A DNA stretch of 18,693 nucleotides from Arthrobacter sp. (GTDB taxonomy: Bacteria; Actinomycetota; Actinomycetes; Actinomycetales; Micrococcaceae), in contig JAODMS010000071.1 in assembly GCA_025464925.1 (NCBI GenBank), positions 1 through 18,693 on the forward strand, written 5' to 3'. This document shows, in pieces, positions 7,701 to 14,561 of the stretch. The position numbers and the translations under genes are program-made. Below the pieces are notes generated by a model. That model saw nothing but the letters and a program-made list of their open reading frames with translations. It was not told the origin of the DNA and did no database searches. Position 1 is the first letter of the stretch, and each line of letters starts with the position of its first letter.

Positions 7701-7746
7701 CCAGGTCGCTGAAGCCGGCGGCAATCAGGCGTCGTGCCAGGCTCAT
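4735..7746 (-). CDS. glnE: Bifunctional glutamine synthetase adenylyltransferase/deadenylylase
   Basis: GlnE adds AMP to, and removes it from, a tyrosine of glutamine synthetase, here expected to be Tyr402 of GlnA1. The protein has 1003 residues, full length for actinobacteria. It has two nucleotidyltransferase modules. The N-terminal (deadenylylase) module has GMGKCGARELNYISDVDVI (residues 215-233, Asp229/Asp231), VDANLRPEGKSGP (Asp274) and KLGRGGLRDVEF (368-379). The C-terminal (adenylyltransferase) module has AMGRQGGREIGYGSDADVLY (720-739, Asp734/Asp736), MDADLRPEGKNGP (Asp784) and KLGRGGLSDVEW (879-890). All acidic residues are intact in both, so both activities should be present. The start is nine bases after the glnA2 stop, so the two are almost certainly cotranscribed. 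The ribosome binding site (GGCGG) is weak, which suggests translation coupled to glnA2. Confidence 0.97.
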   Translation of the reverse strand: MSLARRLIAAGFSDLEKGERFLAAPELEGLEQDALFAGLQLAANPDTALQSLVRLIEKHPDLRKLAVAEPETSEPLYRVLGASEALGEFLIRHPEHLDAFEVRPSPEPQAADPAVLRARLLQSVRADPKSARPVAALSGKEAYASLRTAYRRGLVELAIKDLCAADPLDFMPAAGVELADLAGAAIEAALAVSRAEAAEQFDAADVADVGLAVIGMGKCGARELNYISDVDVIYVIESGTLEDSRASTIGTALASGISRAIMSTSREPGLWEVDANLRPEGKSGPLVRTLASHESYYARWAESWEFQALLKARTIAGDTGLGARYEAALAPLIWSSAGREGFVESVRSMRRRVTEHIPAEEEQRQIKLGRGGLRDVEFTVQLLQLVHGKSDESLRSRDTTSAIAALSAGGYIGRSDAAQFDRDYRYLRLLEHRIQLFQLRRTHLMPVKEAPLRALAKSVLGPFSSERPKADALVAAWRKTKRSVRELHDRIFYRPLLNTAAALSTEEARLTPEAAQGRLAALGYSDPRGAMRHIEALTAGVSRRAALQRQLLPILLGWLAEGVDPDAGLLAFRRVSEALGTTHWYLGLLRDSTAAAERLCHVLANSRLIADLLEVSPESVAWLGSDKELVPLSFEAQWQEIVSKMSRHARPESAMRLIRLIRRREILRIAIADSAGLLNQDQVGEALADTDRAAVLGALRVAETVVAAEEPLRTRVLVVAMGRQGGREIGYGSDADVLYVHRGLPGVPEDEAQNQAARIVGRLSNLLTQPLKPAILAERVLTMDADLRPEGKNGPMVRSLESYAEYYRRWSLGWEAQALLRARPMAGDDELAADFVALIDPVRYPDSLSEQDVREIRRIKARVEAERLPRGADSARHLKLGRGGLSDVEWLAPLLPLQHAGRHPELRTTSTVEALEAAAALKLLEAEDVAILLEAWRLASRIRSANVIWTGRSSDLLPSSRRDLEAVARWCGYGQGNAAALEEDYLRLSRRARGVYERVFYGQ

Positions 7747-7755
7747 CGGGGCCGC

Positions 7756-9096
7756 CTAAAGGATGCCGAGGTTGCGCTGCAGTTCGTAGGGCGTCACTTG
7801 GAGACGGTAATCCTGCCATTCGGCGCGCTTGTTGCGCAGGAAGTGCTCGAACACCTGCTCGCCGAGGATCTGCGGCAGGAGTTCGGAGTCCTCCATGGTC
7901 CGGATGGCGTCGTGCAGGCTGGCCGGAAGCGGGTCGTGGCCCATGGCACGGCGCTCGGCGGAGCTCAGTGACCAGATGTCGTCCTCGGCCGCCGCGGGTA
8001 GCTCGTAACCCTCCTCGATGCCCTTGAGTCCTGCACCCAGCAGCACGGCATAGGCGAGGTAGGGGTTGGCCGCGGAATCAATGCCGCGGTATTCGATCCG
8101 GGCGGACTGGCCCTTACCGGGCTTGTACAGCGGAACCCGGACCAGCGCGGAGCGGTTGTTGTGGCCCCAGCTGAGGTAGCTCGGCGCCTCCCCGCCGCCC
8201 CAGAGCCGCTTGTATGAGTTCACGAACTGGTTGGTCACGGCCGTGAATTCGGGGGCGTGCCTGAGGATGCCGGCGATGAACTGCCGGGCTGTCTTGGAGA
8301 GCTGGAATTCGGCGCCTGCCTCGTAGAAGGCGTTCGTGTCGCCTTCAAAGAGCGAGAAGTGGGTGTGCATGCCGGATCCCGGATGGGCCGTGAAGGGCTT
8401 GGGCAGGAAGGTGGCGTAGGTGCCCTGTTGCAGCGCGACCTCCTTGATGATGGTCCGGAACGTCATGATGTTGTCCGCGGTCTGCAGGGCGTCCGCGTAA
8501 CGCAGGTCGATCTCGTTCTGCCCCGGGCCGGCCTCGTGGTGGCTGAACTCCACCGAGATGCCTACGGATTCGAGCATGGTCACGGCGGTCCGCCGGAAGT
8601 CCTGGGCCACGCCGCCGGGGACGTGGTCAAAGTAGCCCCCCTCGTCCACCGGAACGGGCGAACCGTCCGGGCCCGGCTGCTGCGACTTGAGCAGGTAGAA
8701 CTCGATCTCCGGATGGGTGTAGCAGGTGAAGCCCATGTCCGCGGCCTTCGCCAGGTTGCGCTTGAGCACGTTGCGGGGATCCGCTGCGGAGGGCTCGCCG
8801 TCGGGTGTCAGGATGTCACAGAACATCCTGGAGGTCGCTTCGGTCTCGCCGCGCCACGGCAGGATCTGGAAGGTAGCGGGGTCCGGCTGGGCCAGCATGT
8901 CGGATTCGAAGATGCGGGCGAGGCCCTCAATGGAGGAACCGTCAAAGCCGAGGCCTTCCTCGAACGCGCCCTCAACCTCGGCCGGGGCCAGCGCGACGGA
9001 TTTCAGGGAACCCACGACGTCGGTGAACCACAGGCGCACGAACCGCACGTCACGCTCTTCGATCGTCCGCAGGACAAACTCTTGCTGGCGGTCCAT
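7756..9096 (-). CDS. glnA2: Glutamine synthetase-family protein GlnA2
   Basis: This 446-residue type I glutamine synthetase-fold enzyme has the length of mycobacterial GlnA2. Residues of the family are kept: FDGSSIEGL (Asp52, ammonium site), HPEIEF (Glu130, Glu132), HHEAGPGQNEIDL (Glu188, Glu195), GSGMHTHFSLF (His244), NNRSALVRVP (Arg315), RIEYRGIDSAANPY (Glu335, Arg337). The region equivalent to the adenylylated loop of GlnA1 (DKDLYELP) reads EDDIWSLS, with Trp375 in place of the tyrosine, so GlnE should not modify it. The Streptomyces coelicolor counterpart has been reported as a gamma-glutamylpolyamine synthetase, so the substrate may be a polyamine instead of ammonia. ATG 9096 is preceded by AAAGAGG (9102-9108 on minus); the in-frame extension to 9312 is non-conserved. 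First gene of a glnA2-glnE operon. Confidence 0.95.
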   Translation of the reverse strand: MDRQQEFVLRTIEERDVRFVRLWFTDVVGSLKSVALAPAEVEGAFEEGLGFDGSSIEGLARIFESDMLAQPDPATFQILPWRGETEATSRMFCDILTPDGEPSAADPRNVLKRNLAKAADMGFTCYTHPEIEFYLLKSQQPGPDGSPVPVDEGGYFDHVPGGVAQDFRRTAVTMLESVGISVEFSHHEAGPGQNEIDLRYADALQTADNIMTFRTIIKEVALQQGTYATFLPKPFTAHPGSGMHTHFSLFEGDTNAFYEAGAEFQLSKTARQFIAGILRHAPEFTAVTNQFVNSYKRLWGGGEAPSYLSWGHNNRSALVRVPLYKPGKGQSARIEYRGIDSAANPYLAYAVLLGAGLKGIEEGYELPAAAEDDIWSLSSAERRAMGHDPLPASLHDAIRTMEDSELLPQILGEQVFEHFLRNKRAEWQDYRLQVTPYELQRNLGIL

Positions 9097-9220
9097 ACTG
9101 GCCTCTTTCCGGTTCTTTCGTCCGTGCCCAGGCCCGCCATGGCTTCCGCCATGTGGGTCCCGCAGCTGCTCACGATTCACTTTACTAAGCATTGCCGGCG
9201 ATTGCTGGAGCAGCTGGCCC

Positions 9221-9240
9221 GCGTAACACTGCGTTAACAC
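9221..9240. promoter_or_regulatory. Repeat with GlnR-like AC-n9-AC spacing upstream of glnA2
   Basis: GCGTAACAC (9221-9229) is followed by GCGTTAACAC (9231-9240), a near-tandem repeat. GTAAC (9223-9227) and TTAAC (9234-9238) stand six bases apart, giving AC-n9-AC, the minimal spacing of GlnR half-sites. The second half lacks the usual GA. It lies 127 bases before glnA2 and 130 before panB. The rest of this 273-base gap shows only the panB -10 and the glnA2 ribosome binding site. Confidence 0.3.
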
Positions 9241-9357
9241 AAGTGCCGGCTGATCCGTGCCCGCGAGCCGGCCCGCGGGGTTGCCGGCCGCGCCGGATGT
9301 GACGTGATTCACGGGGTCCGGCCGGGACTCCGGTAGCTAGTACGCGCGGTATCGCAC

Positions 9358-9363
9358 TACGCT
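9358..9363 (+). promoter_or_regulatory. -10 element for leaderless panB mRNA
   Basis: TACGCT is followed by CGTGCC (six bases) and the ATG at 9370, with no ribosome binding site. This fixes the ATG at 9370 as the start in spite of the non-conserved first 38 residues. Confidence 0.55.
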
Positions 9364-9369
9364 CGTGCC

Positions 9370-10275
9370 ATGGCCACAAGCATCAGCCCCGATTCAAGCA
9401 CGCCCGCAGAAGTTGCGGCACCCTATGGTAACGGTCCGGCAGCGGCGGGCGCGGCGCCAGCGGATGCACCCCGCAAGCCAGTGGCCAAGATCCGCACCCA
9501 TCACCTGCGCGAGGCCAAGCTCAAGGGCGAACGCTTCGCCATGCTTACCGCCTATGACCAGTACACCGCGGAGATTTTCGACCAGGCAGGCATCGAGGTG
9601 CTCCTGGTGGGTGACTCGGCCTCCAACAACGTGTTCGGCAACGAAACCAGTCTCCCGGTAACCGTGGACGAGCTGATTCCCCTGTGCCGCGCGGTCACGC
9701 GTTCGGCCCGGCGAGCCCTCGTCGTGGCCGACCTGCCGTTCGGCAGCTACGAGGTTTCGGCCCAGCAGGCCGTGGCCACCGGCGTGCGGTTCCTCAAGGA
9801 GGGCCGGGCGCACGCCGTCAAGATCGAGGGCGGCAAGTTCTACGCCGAGACCGTCCGGGCAATGGTCCAGGCCGGCATTCCGGTGATGGCGCACATCGGC
9901 TTTACGCCTCAGAGCGAACATGCCCTCGGCGGCTACCGTGTCCAGGGCCGCGGCGATGACGCCCAACGGCTGATTTACGACGCTGTGGCGCTCGCCGACG
10001 CCGGCGCGTTCTGCGTGCTGATGGAGATGGTTCCGAGCGCGACGGCGGCAGCTGTGGACGCCGCCGTCGACGTCCCCACCGTCGGCATCGGGGCGGGCAA
10101 CACGACCACCGGCCAGGTACTGGTGTGGCAGGACATGGCCGGCCTGCGCGGCGGCAAAATGGCTAAGTTCGTCAAGCAGTACGCGGATCTGCGGACCTCG
10201 CTCAGCGACGCCGCGAAGGCGTACGCCGAGGACGTGCGCTCCGGGCAGTTTCCCGGCCCGGAGCATTCCTTCTAG
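9370..10275 (+). CDS. panB: 3-methyl-2-oxobutanoate hydroxymethyltransferase
   Basis: PanB (ketopantoate hydroxymethyltransferase) transfers a one-carbon unit from 5,10-methylenetetrahydrofolate to 2-oxoisovalerate, the first step of pantothenate synthesis. It forms a cytoplasmic (beta/alpha)8 barrel. Of 301 residues, the conserved domain starts near residue 40 with [20 protein letters not shown]. Magnesium ligands are Asp82 in VGDSASN, Asp121 in [10 protein letters not shown] and Glu153 in KIEGG. The catalytic base is Glu219 in [26 protein letters not shown] and [19 protein letters not shown] are further family blocks. The first 38 residues are rich in Ala, Pro and Ser and absent from enterobacterial PanB, an extension common in actinobacteria. 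panC and panD are not nearby. The stop lies 11 bases from the stop of the convergent SPOR-like gene, with no room for a terminator. Confidence 0.97.
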   Translation: MATSISPDSSTPAEVAAPYGNGPAAAGAAPADAPRKPVAKIRTHHLREAKLKGERFAMLTAYDQYTAEIFDQAGIEVLLVGDSASNNVFGNETSLPVTVDELIPLCRAVTRSARRALVVADLPFGSYEVSAQQAVATGVRFLKEGRAHAVKIEGGKFYAETVRAMVQAGIPVMAHIGFTPQSEHALGGYRVQGRGDDAQRLIYDAVALADAGAFCVLMEMVPSATAAAVDAAVDVPTVGIGAGNTTTGQVLVWQDMAGLRGGKMAKFVKQYADLRTSLSDAAKAYAEDVRSGQFPGPEHSF

Positions 10276-10286
10276 CCGCCGGCGTC

Positions 10287-10454
10287 CTACGCGTCCTCCT
10301 CGTCCTTGTCCCAGGCCTCGTTGCGGGCCTTGACCTTTTCGAGGGCGTGTTCGGCTTCCTCGCGCGTCTTGTAAGGACCGATCAACTGGGTCCAGTCGGA
10401 CAGGGCGTCTTCTTCCACCTGGTGGGTCTTGACGTTGTACCAGTACTCCGGCAT
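10287..10454 (-). CDS. 55-residue SPOR-like domain mini-protein
   Basis: A short open frame reads [18 protein letters not shown], then [20 protein letters not shown], then [16 protein letters not shown]. It starts at ATG 10454 with a good ribosome binding site (GAGGAG, 10460-10465 on minus) five bases away. The pattern WYNVKT...[17 protein letters not shown] is that of a SPOR repeat (beta strand, then a 'G-P-[FY]-x-[ST]-x-x-[ED]-A' loop leading into a helix). Only about one half-repeat is present, with no signal peptide or membrane anchor, so it should be cytoplasmic. True SPOR domains bind denuded peptidoglycan outside the membrane, so its role must differ or is unknown. The acidic tail is notable. 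Similar small SPOR proteins are common in Arthrobacter-type genomes, which supports it as a real gene. Confidence 0.85.
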   Translation of the reverse strand: MPEYWYNVKTHQVEEDALSDWTQLIGPYKTREEAEHALEKVKARNEAWDKDEEDA

Positions 10455-10612
10455 CGATGCTCCTCGGGTCTCATCTTGCCCCGGCGGGGGCGGGTTATTG
10501 CCGACGCGCCGAGCCGCCGGAACCCGGCCGGGCCCGGAAGCTGCGAGGTCGGCCCGCAGCGATACGGCTTTACGTTTCCCGGCCAGGTTTCCCGGCGTTC
10601 GGCCCTGCCTTA

Positions 10613-10618
10613 TATGAT
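10613..10618 (+). promoter_or_regulatory. -10 element for leaderless map mRNA
   Basis: TATGAT, a near-consensus -10 hexamer, is followed by CAATCT (six bases) and the ATG at 10625. No ribosome binding site is present. This argues against the longer in-frame start at 10457. Confidence 0.65.
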
Positions 10619-10624
10619 CAATCT

Positions 10625-11503
10625 ATGCCTTCTCTAGCCTCGACTGCACCCATCGGCACCCTTATCCCGGGAACAGTGAGCCCGCAGCTTCCCGTTCCGG
10701 CGTCCATCCCGCGCCCCGAATACGTGGGCAGGCCGGGTCCGAGCAAATTCACCGGCTCCGAGGTCAAGTCGGCGGAAACCATCGAGAAAATCCGGACCGC
10801 CTCACGGATCGCCGCCCAGGCGATTGTGGAGGTCGGGAAGCACATCAGACCGGGCGTCACCACGGACCAGTTGGACCGGGTGGGCCACGAGTTCCTCCTC
10901 GATCACAAGGCTTACCCCTCCACGCTCGGCTATCGCGGCTTTCCCAAATCGCTGTGCTCCTCGCTGAATGAAGTGATTTGCCATGGCATTCCGGACAGCA
11001 CGGTGCTCCAGGACGGTGACATCCTCAACATCGACATCACGGCGTTCATCGGCAATGTTCACGGCGACACCAATTACACCTTCCTGGTGGGCGACGTCGA
11101 CGAGGAATCCCGGCTGCTCGTGGAACGCACCCAGGAATCCCTGAACCGTGCCATCCGGGCCGTGGCACCGGGCCGGGAAATCAATGTGATCGGCCGGGCC
11201 ATCGAGTCCTATGCCAAGCGTTTCGGCTACGGCGTGGTCCGCGACTTCACCGGACACGGGGTCGGCGAAGCCTTCCACACCGGGCTGATCATCCCGCACT
11301 ACGATGCCGCACCCGCCTACAACACCGTCATCGAGGCCGGCATGGTCTTCACGATCGAACCGATGCTGACCCTGGGCACGGTCGACTGGGACATGTGGGC
11401 CGATGACTGGACCGTGGTGACGCGGGACCACAAACGCACGGCGCAGTTCGAGCACACCCTGCTGGTGACGGAATCCGGCGCCGACGTTCTGACCCTGCCC
11501 TGA
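10625..11503 (+). CDS. map: Type I methionine aminopeptidase with N-terminal extension
   Basis: MetAP removes the initiator methionine from nascent proteins. The 292-residue protein has the full metalloprotease core. Metal ligands are Asp137 (NIDIT), Asp148 (VHGDTN), His211 (FTGHGVG), Glu245 (FTIEP) and Glu276 (QFEHT). The catalytic-site His120 lies in CHGIPD. The first 45 residues ([20 protein letters not shown]) form the proline-rich linker seen in the longer actinobacterial MetAPs, which have an SH3-binding-like motif instead of the zinc fingers of eukaryotic MetAP1. The start at 10625 is set by the TATGAT element. ppgK follows on the same strand after 125 bases, with a likely promoter of its own. 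In many actinobacteria a second, shorter MetAP is encoded in the ribosomal protein region; that would be elsewhere. Confidence 0.96.
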   Translation: MPSLASTAPIGTLIPGTVSPQLPVPASIPRPEYVGRPGPSKFTGSEVKSAETIEKIRTASRIAAQAIVEVGKHIRPGVTTDQLDRVGHEFLLDHKAYPSTLGYRGFPKSLCSSLNEVICHGIPDSTVLQDGDILNIDITAFIGNVHGDTNYTFLVGDVDEESRLLVERTQESLNRAIRAVAPGREINVIGRAIESYAKRFGYGVVRDFTGHGVGEAFHTGLIIPHYDAAPAYNTVIEAGMVFTIEPMLTLGTVDWDMWADDWTVVTRDHKRTAQFEHTLLVTESGADVLTLP

Positions 11504-11527
11504 CGGCCGCAGCAGGCCAGTTGCACG

Positions 11528-11573
11528 TAAGATTCCCGTACTGAAGATTTCCGCAGTCAAGATCCCGGCCCTC
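11528..11573 (+). repeat. Three AAGAT repeats with 15-base period before ppgK
   Basis: AAGATTCCCGTACTG (11529-11543), AAGATTTCCGCAGTC (11544-11558) and AAGATCCCGGCCCTC (11559-11573) follow each other exactly. The first two match at 11 of 15 positions and the third is more diverged. TAAGAT (11528-11533), at the edge of the first copy, could be a -10 with transcription from about 11540. Further on, CCGGCC (11579-11584) and GGCCGG (11587-11592) form a tight inverted repeat. Operator, leader element or chance duplication cannot be told apart. Confidence 0.4.
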
Positions 11574-11628
11574 CTCGGCCGGCCTTGGCCGGACCTGCCC
11601 CAGCCCGCCCCCTGCCGAACGGAACCCC

Positions 11629-12432
11629 TTGGCCCACAAAAACGAGAAGTCGAAGAAGAACGCGCCCCTGATCGGCATCGACATCGGTGGCACCGGTATC
11701 AAGGGCGGAGTCGTGGACCTGAAACGGGGCAAGCTGGTCAGTGAGCGCGTCCGCATCCCCACGCCCCAGCCGTCCACGCCCGAGTCCGTCGTCGAAGCGG
11801 TGGCGAAGGTTGTGGCGGAACTGTCCGCCCGCCCGGATGCGCCGGCCGCCGACTCCCACGTCGGCGTCACCTTCCCGGGCATCATCAAGCACGGCGTGGT
11901 CCACTCGGCCGCCAACGTGGACAATGCCTGGCTTGAGACAGACATCGACACCCTGCTCACGAACCGGCTCGGCCGCCCGGTGGAGGTCATCAACGACGCC
12001 GACGCCGCCGGCCTGGCTGAAGCCCGCTATGGCGCGGGCGAGGGCGTCTCCGGCACCGTCCTGGTGGTCACCCTCGGCACTGGAATCGGTTCCGCGTTCA
12101 TCTTCGACGGCAAGCTGGTCCCCAACGCAGAACTGGGCCACCTGGAGGTCGACGGTCACGACGCCGAAACCAAGGCCTCCGCCGTGGCCCGGGAGCGCGA
12201 CGGCCTCAACTGGGAGGAGTACAGCGTGCTGCTGCAGCGCTACTTCTCCCACGTGGAGTTCCTGTTCTCCCCCGAGCTGTTCATCGTCGGCGGCGGTATC
12301 TCCAAGCGTGCCGACGAGTACCTGCCGAGACTGAAGCTGCGCACCCCGATTGTTCCGGCCGAGCTGAAGAACGACGCCGGCATCGTCGGTGCCGCCCTGC
12401 AGATCGCACTCAAGTACAAGCTGGCCAAGTAG
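11629..12432 (+). CDS. ppgK: Polyphosphate/ATP-dependent glucokinase
   Basis: PPGK phosphorylates glucose to glucose-6-phosphate using inorganic polyphosphate or ATP. Arthrobacter enzymes of this type also take mannose (glucomannokinase). The 267-residue ROK-related protein has the phosphate-binding loop IGIDIGGTGIKGG (residues 15-27), VTFPGI (80-85), the catalytic segment VINDADAAG (120-128, Asp125 as expected base), TLGTGIGSAF (148-157) and ELGHLE (168-173). The C-terminal FIVGGGISKRADEY closes the fold. There is no Cys-rich zinc motif of classical ROK kinases, as expected for PPGK. The start is TTG at 11629, with only GGAA as a weak ribosome binding site; no better in-frame start precedes the conserved region. 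It converges on nrdR across a strong hairpin. Confidence 0.94.
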   Translation: MAHKNEKSKKNAPLIGIDIGGTGIKGGVVDLKRGKLVSERVRIPTPQPSTPESVVEAVAKVVAELSARPDAPAADSHVGVTFPGIIKHGVVHSAANVDNAWLETDIDTLLTNRLGRPVEVINDADAAGLAEARYGAGEGVSGTVLVVTLGTGIGSAFIFDGKLVPNAELGHLEVDGHDAETKASAVARERDGLNWEEYSVLLQRYFSHVEFLFSPELFIVGGGISKRADEYLPRLKLRTPIVPAELKNDAGIVGAALQIALKYKLAK

Positions 12433-12441
12433 GCAGTGGTG

Positions 12442-12481
12442 CCGGTGGTGGCCGCGGCTTCCCCTCCGCTGCCACCACCGG
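12442..12481. terminator. Bidirectional hairpin between ppgK and nrdR
   Basis: A perfect 11-base-pair stem, CCGGTGGTGGC (12442-12452) with GCCACCACCGG (12471-12481), contains an inner GCGG/CCGC pairing. It fills most of the 52-base gap between the two convergent stop codons. No T run follows on either side, so it is a GC-rich, T-poor terminator candidate for both genes. Confidence 0.65.
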
Positions 12482-12484
12482 GGT

Positions 12485-12976
12485 CTAGAGCGGGCTCGTC
12501 CGGGAGTTCTTGCCCTCCAGGCCCTTTGACTCGGCCTCGTGGCGGAGCAGTGAAATGGCCGCCTCGAAATCGTCGAGCGACTCAAAGGCCTGGTACACGC
12601 TGGCGAAGCGCAGGTAGGCGACCTCGTCGAGCTTCTGCAGCGGGTTCAGGATGGCCAGCCCGACGTCATGGGCTTCGATCTCGGCCGCACCGGCCGCACG
12701 GATCGACTCTTCGACCTCCTGGGCCAGCAGGGCGAGGTCGTCTTCCGTGACGGGACGGCCTTGGCAGGCCTTGCGGACGCCGTTGATGACCTTGCTGCGG
12801 CTGAACGGCTCGCCGATGCCGGAGCGCTTGATGACGGTCAAGCTGGTGGTTTCCACCGTAGTGAAGCGGCGGCCGCATTCGGGGCACTGCCGGCGGCGCC
12901 GGATGGCCGAGCCGTCGTCGGCGATACGGCTGTCCACCACGCGGGAATCAGGGTTGCGACAGAACGGGCAATACAC
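12485..12976 (-). CDS. nrdR: Transcriptional repressor NrdR
   Basis: NrdR represses ribonucleotide reductase genes in response to dATP/ATP. The 163-residue protein begins with a zinc ribbon, MYCPFC (Cys3, Cys6) and [12 protein letters not shown] (Cys31, Cys34). An ATP-cone domain follows, including [24 protein letters not shown] and [20 protein letters not shown]. The length is normal, with a short extra tail. The start is GTG at 12976, right at the first zinc ligand as in all NrdR proteins, with GGGAGG upstream. The target nrd genes are not in this window. It lies 145 bases downstream of hisD on the same strand, far enough to have its own promoter. Confidence 0.96.
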   Translation of the reverse strand: MYCPFCRNPDSRVVDSRIADDGSAIRRRRQCPECGRRFTTVETTSLTVIKRSGIGEPFSRSKVINGVRKACQGRPVTEDDLALLAQEVEESIRAAGAAEIEAHDVGLAILNPLQKLDEVAYLRFASVYQAFESLDDFEAAISLLRHEAESKGLEGKNSRTSPL

Positions 12977-13067
12977 GTCTTTCCCTCCCCGTGTTGTAGA
13001 CGCGGGCGCTTCGCTGCCAGCGCATCCATGGCGGCCACCAAAAACTGGCACCGGTAGTGCCACCCCC

Positions 13068-13119
13068 AGTTTAGAGCCAGATATAGGTGAATAACAAGCC
13101 TGTAAGTACTACATGTTGT
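13068..13119 (-). promoter_or_regulatory. Candidate nrdR promoter with upstream palindrome
   Basis: On the minus strand TTGTTA (13092-13097) and TAAACT (13068-13073) are 18 bases apart and each matches four of six consensus positions. Upstream, ACTACATGTTGT (13108-13119) is a near-palindrome around ACATGT. It has a slight likeness to an NrdR box but is not a clear match. The GGCAC/GTGCC hairpin at 13047-13061 would lie at the start of the leader. This A/T-rich patch stands out from its surroundings. Confidence 0.35.
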
Positions 13120-13121
13120 GG

Positions 13122-14555
13122 TCAGCGGCCGGCGGAAAACCTCGCCGTGACGGCTTCACCGTGCGCCGGGAGGTCCTCCGCGCCGGCAAGGCTCACAATG
13201 TGCCCGCTGACCTCTTCCAGGGCGGAGCGGCTGTAATTGACCACCTGGATGGCCCGCAGGAAGGTTGTCACGTTCAGGCCCGAGGAGAATGCTGCGGTGC
13301 CGCTGGTCGGCAGCACATGGTTTGACCCGGCGCAGTAGTCGCCCAGGCTGACGGGACTGTAATCCCCCACGAAAATGGCCCCGGCATTGCGGATCCGGCC
13401 GGCCACGCGCGCGGCGTCCGCCGTCATGATTTCAAGGTGCTCCGCGGCGTAGGCATCGCAGGCGGCGATGCCCTGCTCCAGGTCTTCCACCAGGACGACG
13501 CCGGACTGTGGGCCGGACAGCGCCTCGCGGACCCGGCCGCTGTGCTTGGTGGCCGCTGCCTGGCGGTCCAGCTCCGCACGGACGGCCGTCGCGAGGGGTT
13601 CCGAGTCCGTGATGAGGACCGAGGCGGCCTTGGGGTCATGCTCGGCCTGGCTGATGAGGTCCGCCGCGACGAGGGCCGGTTGCGCGGTCGCGTCGGCGAG
13701 GATCGCGATTTCGGTGGTGCCCGCCTCCGAATCGATCCCCACGACGCCCTTGACGAGCCGCTTGGCCGTGGCGACAAAGATGTTGCCCGGGCCGGTGACC
13801 ACGTCCACGGGCTCCAGTCCGGCAGCATGCCCGGCCCCGGATCCGGTGGCGGGAACACCGTAGGCGAAGGCCGCGATGGCCTGGGCCCCGCCGATCGCAT
13901 AGACCTCCTCGATCCCCAGCAGGCACGCGGCGGCGAGGATCGTGGGGTGAGGGAGGCCGTCGAAGTCCTTCTGCGGCGGTGATGCCAGGGCAATGGACTC
14001 GACACCGGCCGCCAGGGCGGGCACAACGTTCATGATCACGGAGGAAGGGTAGACGGCCAATCCGCCCGGAACGTAGAGACCCACCCGTGCGACCGGAACC
14101 CAGTTCTGGCTGACGACGGCGCCTTCGCCGAGTTTGACGTCGATGTCCGCCGGGCGCTGGCTGTCGGCGAAGTGCCGGGCGCGCCGGATGGACTCCTCGA
14201 GCGCTGCGCGCACTGCCGGATCAAGCCCCGCCAGCGCCGCCTGCAGCGCCTCGGCGGTGACGCGCGGGTAACTCTGCTCCACGCCGTCGAATTTGAGTGC
14301 CAGCTCCCGCAGCGCATCGAAGCCCCGCGTGCGGACGGCGGAGATGATGGCCTGAACCTTGTCCTCGGCGTCCGCCATCGTGCCGGATTGCGCCCGCGGC
14401 ACGGCCGCGCGGAGAGCGGCGAGGGACAGCTGCTGGCCGCGCACGTCCACGGTGCGGAAGTCGATGGCGGCGGGTTCGTCGGCCGCGGGAACCGGGGTCG
14501 GGAAGTCGGAAGACGCAGGAACCGAGGGCGCTGGACTGTCAGGAGAAAGGGTCAC
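13122..14555 (-). CDS. hisD: Histidinol dehydrogenase
   Basis: HisD catalyses the last two oxidations of histidine synthesis, histidinol to histidine, with NAD and zinc. The 477-residue protein contains the family blocks [40 protein letters not shown] and DSEAGTTEI. Zinc ligands are Gln303 and His306 ([10 protein letters not shown]), Asp406 ([15 protein letters not shown]) and His465 (LPAHGEA). The catalytic pair is Glu372-His373 in AAEHLEI. A small insertion, [11 protein letters not shown] (236-246), lies in the active-domain loop before the GPGN block. The N-terminal 30 residues are non-conserved and rich in Pro/Ser/Ala. The start is GTG at 14555, with TAAAAT six bases before it. No hisC or hisB follows; the downstream neighbour is nrdR, so hisD here is split from the usual hisDCB group or that group lies elsewhere. 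Confidence 0.96.
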   Translation of the reverse strand: MTLSPDSPAPSVPASSDFPTPVPAADEPAAIDFRTVDVRGQQLSLAALRAAVPRAQSGTMADAEDKVQAIISAVRTRGFDALRELALKFDGVEQSYPRVTAEALQAALAGLDPAVRAALEESIRRARHFADSQRPADIDVKLGEGAVVSQNWVPVARVGLYVPGGLAVYPSSVIMNVVPALAAGVESIALASPPQKDFDGLPHPTILAAACLLGIEEVYAIGGAQAIAAFAYGVPATGSGAGHAAGLEPVDVVTGPGNIFVATAKRLVKGVVGIDSEAGTTEIAILADATAQPALVAADLISQAEHDPKAASVLITDSEPLATAVRAELDRQAAATKHSGRVREALSGPQSGVVLVEDLEQGIAACDAYAAEHLEIMTADAARVAGRIRNAGAIFVGDYSPVSLGDYCAGSNHVLPTSGTAAFSSGLNVTTFLRAIQVVNYSRSALEEVSGHIVSLAGAEDLPAHGEAVTARFSAGR

Positions 14556-14561
14556 CCGTAC

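Noticed and set aside
5038..7971. A 977-codon open frame on the plus strand opposite glnE.
   Set aside because: It is an antisense frame kept open by GC-rich codon use. Its translation is rich in Gly, Arg, His, Gln and Pro with no recognisable domain, while the minus strand encodes an intact GlnE.
9097..9312. In-frame extension of glnA2 by 72 residues.
   Set aside because: A good ribosome binding site precedes the ATG at 9096, and the extension is not like glutamine synthetase.
9394..10266. A 290-codon minus-strand frame opposite panB.
   Set aside because: Antisense shadow of panB, which retains all its metal and catalytic residues.
10457..10624. In-frame N-terminal extension of map from an upstream ATG.
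   Set aside because: The extra 56 residues look like translated non-coding DNA, and TATGAT lies six bases before the ATG at 10625.
11557..12585. A 342-codon minus-strand frame across ppgK and the end of nrdR.
   Set aside because: It overlaps two well-supported genes and its product has no recognisable motif.
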